Positions 1-5,497 of a stretch of 5,519 nucleotides of DNA are shown here, one piece after another; positions within the stretch are counted from its first letter, which is position 1, and each line of letters starts with the position of its first letter. The notes beneath the pieces were generated by a model. That model was given only the letters and a program-made list of their open reading frames with translations, did not search any database and had not been told where the DNA came from. The position numbers and the translations under genes are program-made. Origin of the DNA: JBDGRJ01 sp042218115 (lineage in GTDB: Bacteria; Patescibacteriota; Patescibacteriia; Magasanikbacterales; UBA922); assembly GCA_042218115.1 (NCBI GenBank), contig JBDGRJ010000070.1, forward strand, positions 1 through 5,519, written 5' to 3'.

Positions 1-92
1 TGTGTTCTATACATTGGTTGTTTTTTAGTTAAATGTAGAGATAGATTATCATCTAAAAGGTTCTCTTGCAAGGGGATATACAGCTAATTAAT
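1..92. other. Left flank with no convincing gene
   Basis: This short stretch lies downstream of the stop codon of the minus-strand gene. I see no tRNA, no GC-rich hairpin followed by a T-run in either direction, and no start codon opening a long frame. One plus-strand frame is open from base 1 to a TAA at 85-87. It would give a 28-residue cysteine-rich tail, which could be the end of a convergent gene or chance. A weak 5-bp hairpin (TAGAT/ATCTA) occurs near 44-57, but it has no adjoining U-tract on the minus transcript and is not a credible terminator. Confidence 0.4.
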
Positions 93-1721
93 TCACTTTA
101 AGGCCTTATAATCCTTGTAGTAATGAACCGCCAGACCAGCAAACTGTGTGTGATTTTTATAACGCGCGTATGTAGCATCGAAAGCGCGCTCCATATCACC
201 TACCCCCTCTTGACCGAATGATATTTTGTCCAGCACATCCTTTTGTGTCTCCGCACCAAACATTACCGGGAGATGGTGTATTAGTCTCAGATTATGTTTC
301 ACTCCCCCGAAATTAGCTGAGCTATAACCATTTAAAAACTTATTTGTTGTATCGAAATAGTTTAGCACAGTTATATAATCAACCGGGCTTTCTTTTGTAT
401 CTATATTGCTCATTAAATCGACAGCTTTCTTAGAAAAATAGGTAGGAATATCCACACCTATAGTTAATCTATCCTCTGAGGAGCTGAACCTACCACGGCA
501 CCTTGTCATGATCTCCATATAGTTATTTTCAAAAGCATCATTATACTTGTCTTCACCCTGCTCGTTGTTTTGTTCCCACTGGTCTAATATATGTGGCTCA
601 ATATCAAAATGAATACCATCAAACTCGGCACTTTTTTCTACCTTCTCGTTATAATCCACTATTTGTTGACATCTAGAGGCAGCTTGCTGTTGTTTGCCCT
701 CTTTTACCCATTCCGGTCGCCCCGTCAAATACTCCACCGTAACTCCCATCTTATGGGCTGATCCGACGAACTTAGCAATTTTTTGCCTATCTTTTATCAA
801 ATCCAAACTATCACCAAAAAAGTATAGTCTGTTTATTTCAGCTTTGCTGTCTCCATGAGGAGCTTTGACAAACTCAAAAAAACTATTTTGTTCTTCATTA
901 TCTTTAATTATCTCATCCGCTTTACCCCAAACCCACAAGCTTCTGGTGTCTTCATTAGGTATTTTAACTGAGCTTATATTTTTCTTAGTATTTGTAGAAG
1001 CATCATTGTCTTTGTCTTCACTTTTTTTATCACCAGTCTGCTCTTTCTTTGGTCTATTGCCCTTCTCAGTTTCTTCTCTTTTTTGTGTTTCTTCTTTATA
1101 ATTTTCCTCCTTTGCGGTCGAACCCCTTGAATTACTTTCTTTTTCAATTTCTTCACTCTTTTTAGTTTCTTCTTTTTCCTCGTCTAGACTTTTACTTGTT
1201 TTAGCTTGTTCTTTTTTACACTCAGAGCTAAAATTACTTAGATAGCTAGCAAGGCTCTGCCTCGAAGGTAAAATAACATCATAGTTGGCCCCCGATATCG
1301 GACTGCCTATGCAGTAATTATTGAATTGACTTTTATTTAGCTCTACTATCTTCTTGTTCCAATTTGGACCAGCCACATTTCTAGCTATGAGTTCATTTTT
1401 GATCCACCTTAAAGTATACCCATTATCTACAGGTAAATACACCTTATTATCACCCTTCTGTTTGATTAACCTATTGAGGGGGTTAGGGGGCGTATTTCCT
1501 CGTGTATCAAAATGATCTAACAGTGCAGGCGCCACTCTTACCATATCCTCAAAATCTTTAAACCAGCTTAAAAACACCTCCTCATTTGGAAACAAATATT
1601 TGATCTGATTTTGCAGATAAAATATATCCGGGGTATCGGGTGACTTAATCAGCGTCCCGGCTGATACTACTGCTGGAGATAATAGAAAAAAACAAATTGT
1701 AGTTAGGATTAATTTTCTCAT
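93..1721 (-). CDS. Secreted protein: duplicated surface-type domain, Lys/Glu linker and TIM-barrel glycoside-hydrolase-like domain
   Basis: This is a 542-residue exported protein. Residues 1-21 are a signal peptide (MRK, a hydrophobic core, then V-S-A before G22); no lipobox is seen. Residues 22-142 form two related units, each starting 'LIK' followed by a 'VY/IFY' strand, with 'FPNEE' and a tryptophan-rich stretch in the first. I recall this as a domain frequent in secreted CPR proteins and suggest a surface or wall role. Residues about 167-250 are a Lys/Glu/Ser/Thr linker, probably disordered. Residues about 260-542 look like a (beta/alpha)8 barrel: 'LWVWG', 'YLTGRPEWV' (331-339), 'FDGIHFDIEPH' (367-377), 'VDYITVLNYFD' (447-457) and 'GLAVHYYKDY' (529-538). 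D368, D373 and E375 fit the GH18-like DxxDxDxE pattern, with H371 in place of the middle Asp. A polysaccharide- or peptidoglycan-directed glycosidase is likely, but the substrate is unknown. The gene is transcribed away from the redox operon. Its start is fixed by the signal peptide; no Shine-Dalgarno is present. The stop is TGA. Confidence 0.88.
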   Translation of the reverse strand: MRKLILTTICFFLLSPAVVSAGTLIKSPDTPDIFYLQNQIKYLFPNEEVFLSWFKDFEDMVRVAPALLDHFDTRGNTPPNPLNRLIKQKGDNKVYLPVDNGYTLRWIKNELIARNVAGPNWNKKIVELNKSQFNNYCIGSPISGANYDVILPSRQSLASYLSNFSSECKKEQAKTSKSLDEEKEETKKSEEIEKESNSRGSTAKEENYKEETQKREETEKGNRPKKEQTGDKKSEDKDNDASTNTKKNISSVKIPNEDTRSLWVWGKADEIIKDNEEQNSFFEFVKAPHGDSKAEINRLYFFGDSLDLIKDRQKIAKFVGSAHKMGVTVEYLTGRPEWVKEGKQQQAASRCQQIVDYNEKVEKSAEFDGIHFDIEPHILDQWEQNNEQGEDKYNDAFENNYMEIMTRCRGRFSSSEDRLTIGVDIPTYFSKKAVDLMSNIDTKESPVDYITVLNYFDTTNKFLNGYSSANFGGVKHNLRLIHHLPVMFGAETQKDVLDKISFGQEGVGDMERAFDATYARYKNHTQFAGLAVHYYKDYKALK

Positions 1722-1726
1722 GAAAA

Positions 1727-1732
1727 TTTATA
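1727..1732 (-). promoter_or_regulatory. Possible -10 box for a leaderless transcript of the minus-strand gene
   Basis: On the minus strand TATAAA lies with its last base 5 nt before the A of the ATG at 1721. That spacing would put the transcription start at or next to the first codon, as in leaderless mRNAs. No good -35 box is seen at the usual distance. The box is AT-rich and could be chance. Confidence 0.3.
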
Positions 1733-1733
1733 A

Positions 1734-1747
1734 AACTGTCCACAGTT
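1734..1747. repeat. 14-base inverted repeat, possible operator
   Basis: AACTGT-CC-ACAGTT has perfect 6-base arms around a 2-base centre. It lies between the divergent genes, immediately upstream of the minus-strand TATAAA box, and touches the weak plus-strand -35 candidate (1746-1751). A dimeric regulator bound here could affect transcription in both directions. The arms are short, and no regulator gene is visible in the window. Confidence 0.3.
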
Positions 1748-1775
1748 GTGTTGTGAATCAGTCAATTACTATAAT
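1746..1775 (+). promoter_or_regulatory. Candidate sigma70-type promoter, distal, for the DUF3179-TlpA-permease-CcdA operon
   Basis: A perfect TATAAT -10 box at 1770-1775 follows a weak -35 box TTGTGT (1746-1751) with an 18-base spacer. Transcription would start near 1782 and leave a leader of about 36 nt before the ATG at 1818. The region is strongly AT-rich, so TATAAT matches are expected to some degree by chance. Confidence 0.4.
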
Positions 1776-1795
1776 ATAAGTAAGTTTATTATAAT
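1766..1795 (+). promoter_or_regulatory. Candidate sigma70-type promoter, proximal, for the same operon
   Basis: A second perfect TATAAT at 1790-1795 is preceded by a poor -35 (TTACTA, 1766-1771; 18-base spacer). It would start transcription near 1802, leaving a leader of about 16 nt with no Shine-Dalgarno sequence. It may be the main promoter, or act in tandem with the distal box 20 bases upstream. Confidence 0.4.
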
Positions 1796-1799
1796 ACAA
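1771..1799 (-). promoter_or_regulatory. Candidate minus-strand promoter for the glycoside-hydrolase-like gene
   Basis: On the minus strand TTGTAT (1799-1794) is followed after 17 bases by TATTAT (1776-1771), a 5/6 match to the -10 consensus. It overlaps both plus-strand candidates, so divergent transcription would compete for the same DNA. The leader would be roughly 43 nt. The -35 is weak (3/6). Confidence 0.3.
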
Positions 1800-1817
1800 T
1801 TGTCTTAGTAAACCATC

Positions 1818-2819
1818 ATGAACAACAAAAAGATAATAATTTTTCTTATAATAGTAGTGGCTGCAATACTCGTAGCTTTTTATTACCAAAGCCAAATGCA
1901 AACTGAACCAACCAACAATAAAAATAATACAACTACAAAGAAGGTAAACACCGAAAAAGTCAAGACTACCGATGGCAAGAAACACACCGTACCACTCGAT
2001 GAGATTAGAAGCGGTGGACCACCAAAAGACGGCATTCCCTCGATAGACAATCCTAAATATATTTCACCTGAAAAAGCAGATTTTCTCAGTGAGGATTCCC
2101 AGGGGATATCAGTTTCAATCAATGGAGTAGATCGCTTTTATCCCTACCAGATTCTAGTCTGGCACGAGATAGTAAATGACAAAATAAATGGAGAAAGAAT
2201 ACTGGTCACCTATTGTCCCCTGTGTAGATCCGGTGTGGTGTATGAACCTAAAGTAAAAGGAGAAAAAGTAGAGTTTGGCACCTCGGGCAAGTTATGGCAG
2301 TCAAACCTGGTAATGTATGATCGCAAGACGGACTCTCTGTGGTCTCAGATCTTAGGCCAAGCAATCGTCGGCGAGATGGCAGGCACCAAGCTTGAGAAGC
2401 TTCCTTCCAATATCACTAAATTCGGACCTTGGAAAAAACAACATCCGGACGGACAAGTGTTGTCAAAAGACACCGGCTACTCCCGAGATTACGATAGCAG
2501 CCCTTATGGAAACTATGCTAACAACGAACGAACTATCTTTCCGGTAAAACACCAAGACGATAGATTAGACAAAAAAGATCTTATCCTGGGAGTGACCATC
2601 GACGGCAAAGCAAAGGCCTACTACCCGCCGGCCATAAAAGAAGAAGGTAGAGTCGAAGATGAATTTCAGGGGCAAAAAATAATAGCAGAGTTCGACCAAC
2701 AAGAAGAGATAGTAAAGCTATACACCAAAAAAGACGGCAAAAAAGTAAGACTACCTACAATATCCAGCTTTTGGTTCAGCTGGGTAGCTGCATATCCAAA
2801 CACTAAGTTATACAAATAA
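1818..2819 (+). CDS. Membrane-anchored DUF3179 domain protein with CPLC motif
   Basis: The protein has 333 residues. Residues 5-22 are a single hydrophobic segment following N-N-K-K, which acts as an N-terminal anchor or uncleaved signal. A polar Thr/Asn/Lys spacer (28-57) follows, then the full DUF3179 domain (about 60-333). Family hallmarks seen are 'GGPPKDGIPSIDNPK' (66-80), 'WHEIVND' (115-121), 'YCPLC' (132-136), 'FGTSG' (153-157), 'MYDRKTDSLWSQ' (166-177), 'VLSKDTGYSRDY' (214-225) and the terminal 'SFWFSWVAAYPNTKLY' (317-332). The domain should lie outside the cytoplasm. I know of no established biochemical function for DUF3179. The paired C133 and C136, the only cysteines in the protein, could be a redox or metal site. 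The next gene, a thioredoxin-like lipoprotein, starts 1 base after the stop, and a CcdA gene is in the same operon, which favours a thiol-redox role. The ATG is fixed by the anchor; there is no Shine-Dalgarno. Confidence 0.93.
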   Translation: MNNKKIIIFLIIVVAAILVAFYYQSQMQTEPTNNKNNTTTKKVNTEKVKTTDGKKHTVPLDEIRSGGPPKDGIPSIDNPKYISPEKADFLSEDSQGISVSINGVDRFYPYQILVWHEIVNDKINGERILVTYCPLCRSGVVYEPKVKGEKVEFGTSGKLWQSNLVMYDRKTDSLWSQILGQAIVGEMAGTKLEKLPSNITKFGPWKKQHPDGQVLSKDTGYSRDYDSSPYGNYANNERTIFPVKHQDDRLDKKDLILGVTIDGKAKAYYPPAIKEEGRVEDEFQGQKIIAEFDQQEEIVKLYTKKDGKKVRLPTISSFWFSWVAAYPNTKLYK

Positions 2820-2820
2820 T

Positions 2821-3339
2821 ATGAGAAAAGTAGCCGTACTCTTTAGTATGGTTAGTCTAGCCTTTATATTAATAGGCTGTACTCACCAAGACAAGCAAGA
2901 AAGCAATAAATCTACAACAAGAGCAGATTTCTTTCAGCTGAAGCTAAAATCGCTGGAAGGTGGGGATGTAGCTTTGAGTAAATTTAAGGGTAAAAAGCTG
3001 GTGATAAACTCTTGGGCCTCTTGGTGCGGATTTTGCAAGGAGGAGCTGTCAGATTTTGGTAAAGTAAAAAGTCAGCTCAATGAAAATATCAAAATAATAG
3101 CAGTAAACCGAGGCGAGTCAAAGCAAAAAATTCAACCATTTCTAGATCAACTGGAACACAGAGACGAGCTAATATTTTTATTGGATAAACGAGATCGATT
3201 TTACCAAGAAATAGGTGGTTTTGCTATGCCGGAGACCATATTGGTAAACGAGAAAGGGGAGATAGTGTTTCACAAGCGTGGGCCGATGAATGCAGAAGAG
3301 TTGAAAAAACAAATCAACAAACATCTGCTAAACAATTAA
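2821..3339 (+). CDS. TlpA/ResA-like thioredoxin-fold lipoprotein
   Basis: This 172-residue extracytoplasmic thiol-disulfide oxidoreductase has a lipoprotein signal peptide (1-19) ending in the lipobox L-I-G-C, so C20 would be lipid-modified and the protein tethered to the outer face of the membrane. After a short polar linker the thioredoxin fold runs from about 36 to 170. It includes 'INSWASWCGFC' (62-72) with active cysteines C69 and C72, and 'GFAMPETILV' (133-142) with the cis-proline P137. The residue between the cysteines is Phe where TlpA/ResA proteins usually have Pro (CGPC). Such proteins keep substrate cysteines reduced using electrons from CcdA, and a CcdA gene lies two genes downstream. 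The start follows the upstream TAA by 1 base, suggesting translational coupling; no Shine-Dalgarno is seen. Likely partners are CcdA as donor and the DUF3179 protein as possible acceptor. It could instead be a peroxiredoxin-like relative, but WCxxC and the cis-Pro context favour TlpA. Confidence 0.92.
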   Translation: MRKVAVLFSMVSLAFILIGCTHQDKQESNKSTTRADFFQLKLKSLEGGDVALSKFKGKKLVINSWASWCGFCKEELSDFGKVKSQLNENIKIIAVNRGESKQKIQPFLDQLEHRDELIFLLDKRDRFYQEIGGFAMPETILVNEKGEIVFHKRGPMNAEELKKQINKHLLNN

Positions 3340-3343
3340 ATTA

Positions 3344-4711
3344 ATGTCTAAAACAAACTCAAACAAGCTGGGACTGAAGGAAGTAATTGCAATGGGAGTT
3401 GGGGGCATTGTCTCGGGGGGCATCTATGCAGTTTTAGGCGTAGCTATGAAACAAGCCGGAAATGCGGTTATCATATCATACCTGCTAGCCGGGGTCATAA
3501 CTCTACTTACCGCCTACTCCTATATTAAGCTGACCTTATATTTCGGAGAGAACGGAGGTGCTTTCTCCTTTATAGAACACGCCGTAGCAAACAAACATAT
3601 TGCCGGGTATATGGGATGGATTTTGATCGTCGGTTATGTAGGAGTTATGGCAATGTATGCTTTTGCTTTCGGGTCTTTCAGTTTGACAGCCTTAGATCAC
3701 ATATTTAAAACTCAGCTCCCTCGTATTTTCAGACCAATCATATCAGTGGGGATAGTAGTTTTAATCGGTGGCTTAAATTTAATAGGAGTAAAAGCCTCGG
3801 GGCTTTATGAAGATATTACGGTATATATCAAAATCGTAATTCTGCTGGGCTTGGCGACTTTGGGTATAGCCTTCTTTCCAGGTGATATAACGAGCTTACA
3901 CTTTTTTAACAAAGGAGTTACCAGTCCAATAGCTGCCTTTGCTATTATCTTCGTTTCCTTCGAGGGCTTCCAGCTTCTGACATACGACTACAACGATATT
4001 AAAAATGTAGAAGACAATCTACCAAAAGGAATGTATGCAGCCATAATTATTGCTATCTTGATATATATCTCGGTCTCCTTTATGGCTACACTGCAGCTAA
4101 CCCCCCAACAATTGATTCAACATAAAGAGACTGCTTTGGCTGCAGCTGTATCAAATATACCTATCTTGGGAGGAGTTGGGTTTATCCTAGTAATCATATC
4201 TGCTATAAAAAGCACCTCCTCGGGTATAAATGCTACCCTTTTCGGCACCTCCAGATTAACTCACAAAATAGCCCACGAAAAAGAGCTGCCCCGAATATTT
4301 TCTTTCCGCAACAAAGAAGGAATACCAACCTATTCGATACTGCTAATGGGCGGGGCTGCCGCAGTATTTACGGCCTTGGGCTCCCTAAAGCAGATAACCG
4401 AGTTCGGCTCGATAGCATTTCTTATTGCTGATGGAGCGGCAAACTACGCCAATCTAAAACTCTACAAAAAGACTAAATCAAGCCCAATAATTCCGATTTT
4501 AGCGCTTATCGGCACCACTATAGCTCTACCCTTGGTTGTATATCATATTTATCAAGTAGAACCCCACATTTTAGCCACGATTGCCGCTGTCTTCGTTATT
4601 TTACTATTTATAGAATTTTTCCATATGGAAAGAGAAGAGATAGAAGAAGTGGTAGAAGAAACAACTGAGGAGGTCAAGGAAAGTGCTGAAGAAATAATTC
4701 AAGATAATTAA
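3344..4711 (+). CDS. APC-superfamily amino acid permease with acidic C-terminal tail
   Basis: This 455-residue integral membrane transporter has about 12 hydrophobic segments, roughly at 12-34, 41-66, 86-118, 131-147, 157-178, 193-212, 230-250, 273-290, 328-344, 350-367, 381-400 and 407-427. TM1 carries the glycine-rich unwound-helix motif of the APC fold (GVGGIVSGGIYAVLG, 18-32). TM6 carries 'FVSFEGFQ' (203-210), followed by 'NLPKG' (225-229). The loop after TM8 has the family pattern 'SRLTHKIAHEKELPRIF' (303-319). These proteins import or exchange amino acids or amines, driven by ion gradients; the substrate cannot be read from the sequence. Residues 429-455 form an acidic, probably helical tail with 13 Asp/Glu and only 2 basic residues, likely cytoplasmic. 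The gene starts 4 bases after the thioredoxin gene and ends 4 bases before CcdA, so it is embedded in a redox operon. That context makes a cysteine, cystine or other sulfur compound a candidate substrate. Confidence 0.9.
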   Translation: MSKTNSNKLGLKEVIAMGVGGIVSGGIYAVLGVAMKQAGNAVIISYLLAGVITLLTAYSYIKLTLYFGENGGAFSFIEHAVANKHIAGYMGWILIVGYVGVMAMYAFAFGSFSLTALDHIFKTQLPRIFRPIISVGIVVLIGGLNLIGVKASGLYEDITVYIKIVILLGLATLGIAFFPGDITSLHFFNKGVTSPIAAFAIIFVSFEGFQLLTYDYNDIKNVEDNLPKGMYAAIIIAILIYISVSFMATLQLTPQQLIQHKETALAAAVSNIPILGGVGFILVIISAIKSTSSGINATLFGTSRLTHKIAHEKELPRIFSFRNKEGIPTYSILLMGGAAAVFTALGSLKQITEFGSIAFLIADGAANYANLKLYKKTKSSPIIPILALIGTTIALPLVVYHIYQVEPHILATIAAVFVILLFIEFFHMEREEIEEVVEETTEEVKESAEEIIQDN

Positions 4712-4715
4712 TATT

Positions 4716-5486
4716 ATGGAGGTGGTACTATCCAAGGCAATACCGGCTTTTATCGCAGGAATAATCACCTTTTTTGCACCCTGCACACTGCCTTTAGTGC
4801 CAGGGTATTTAGGTTTCATTAGCGGTGTATCATTAGATGAGCTGGATGGTGAAGATGCCAACAAAGCCAAAAAGAAAGTATTAATAAACTCGCTACTATT
4901 TATACTCGGATTCACCATAGTCTTTATTATGCTTGGTACAGTCTTTGGTATTTTCGGGTCAATTCTCTCAGACTTTCGCATTTGGCTTAGCCGCATCGGT
5001 GGTTTGTTCGTAATCCTGTTTGGCCTATATATGATGGGGATATTTCGCTTGTCCTTTCTAGATTTCCTACAGCAGGAACACAAGTTAAACATATCATCAA
5101 ATTTAAAACCCGGCTCACCCGTAAGTTCGATACTTTTTGGGGCTAGCTTTGCTTTGGGCTGGTCTCCTTGTGTAGGTCCGGTGCTGGGTAGCATCCTACT
5201 GCTCGCTTCCAGCTCTACCAGCGTCTTACAGGGAGCAGTATTGCTGTTTATCTTCTCTATTGGCCTTGCTGTCCCGTTTATGGCTGTAGCTTTAGGGTTC
5301 AACAAAGCTCAAGAGACAATAAACAAACTATCAAAATATCTCAAAGCCATCTCTTTTATCGGAGGAATATTTTTGATATTCTTAGGATACCTGCTATTTA
5401 CAAACCAGTTCAGCTATTGGAACTCACTCGTATTCGAGCTTCTGGACTGGGCTAAGTATCAAGACTTTATCTATCAATATCTATAA
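4716..5486 (+). CDS. ccdA: CcdA-type thiol-electron transporter (cytochrome c biogenesis transmembrane family)
   Basis: The protein has 256 residues and six predicted membrane segments (about 8-35, 55-82, 90-112, 136-162, 168-195 and 210-228). The two conserved halves are visible: 'APCTLPLVPGYLGFISG' (21-37) with C23, and 'GWSPCVGPVLGSIL' (148-161) with C152. In this family the two cysteines form the redox pair that takes electrons from cytoplasmic thioredoxin and passes them to an extracytoplasmic thioredoxin-like protein. The TlpA-like lipoprotein two genes upstream is the obvious acceptor. About 28 residues follow the last membrane segment, and there is no fused thioredoxin domain, so it is CcdA rather than a full-length DsbD. 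No cytochrome c or heme-handling gene lies nearby, so general extracytoplasmic disulfide reduction is the likelier role. The ATG follows the permease stop by 4 bases. A GGAGGTGG stretch overlaps and follows the start codon and does not define an alternative start. Confidence 0.94.
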   Translation: MEVVLSKAIPAFIAGIITFFAPCTLPLVPGYLGFISGVSLDELDGEDANKAKKKVLINSLLFILGFTIVFIMLGTVFGIFGSILSDFRIWLSRIGGLFVILFGLYMMGIFRLSFLDFLQQEHKLNISSNLKPGSPVSSILFGASFALGWSPCVGPVLGSILLLASSSTSVLQGAVLLFIFSIGLAVPFMAVALGFNKAQETINKLSKYLKAISFIGGIFLIFLGYLLFTNQFSYWNSLVFELLDWAKYQDFIYQYL

Positions 5487-5497
5487 TAAATTAACTC

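Noticed and set aside
1..87. Plus-strand open frame reaching TAA at 85-87, possible tail of a convergent gene
   Set aside because: Only 28 codons are visible, with an unusual Cys/Lys-rich composition and no recognisable motif; chance is as likely as a real gene end.
93..95. TGA stop of the minus-strand gene as a sign of UGA-to-Gly recoding (as in Gracilibacteria/SR1)
   Set aside because: Readthrough would add only two more codons before TAG, and no in-frame UGA occurs in any of the complete genes, so the standard bacterial code fits.
865..1156. Open frames on the plus strand (865-1101) and in another minus frame (974-1156) inside the secreted-protein gene
   Set aside because: They are shadows of the Lys/Glu-rich linker: the low-complexity codons read as Ser/Leu/Phe or Lys/Arg repeats in other frames, with no recognisable domain.
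1736..1744. CTGTCCACA resembling a DnaA box (TTATCCACA)
   Set aside because: It has two mismatches, it is a single copy, and no origin-type cluster or replication gene is nearby; the match is better explained as part of the 14-base inverted repeat.
1758..2122. Minus-strand open frames over the start of the DUF3179 gene
   Set aside because: They lie opposite a well-conserved coding region and have no family resemblance; the DUF3179 frame explains this DNA.
2389..2403. Repeated AAGCTT separated by three bases
   Set aside because: It encodes K-L-E-K-L, part of a conserved DUF3179 segment, so it needs no other explanation.
4667..4725. SD-like purine motifs GAGGAGGT (4667-4674) and GGAGGTGG (4718-4725) near the CcdA start
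   Set aside because: The first is 41 bases before the CcdA ATG and lies in the Glu-rich tail codons. The second overlaps the start codon and is not followed by any ATG, GTG or TTG at proper spacing.
4604..5305. Long 233-codon minus-strand open frame opposite CcdA
   Set aside because: The plus frame encodes an unmistakable CcdA with both cysteine motifs. The antisense product is Ser/Pro/Lys-rich and shows no domain.
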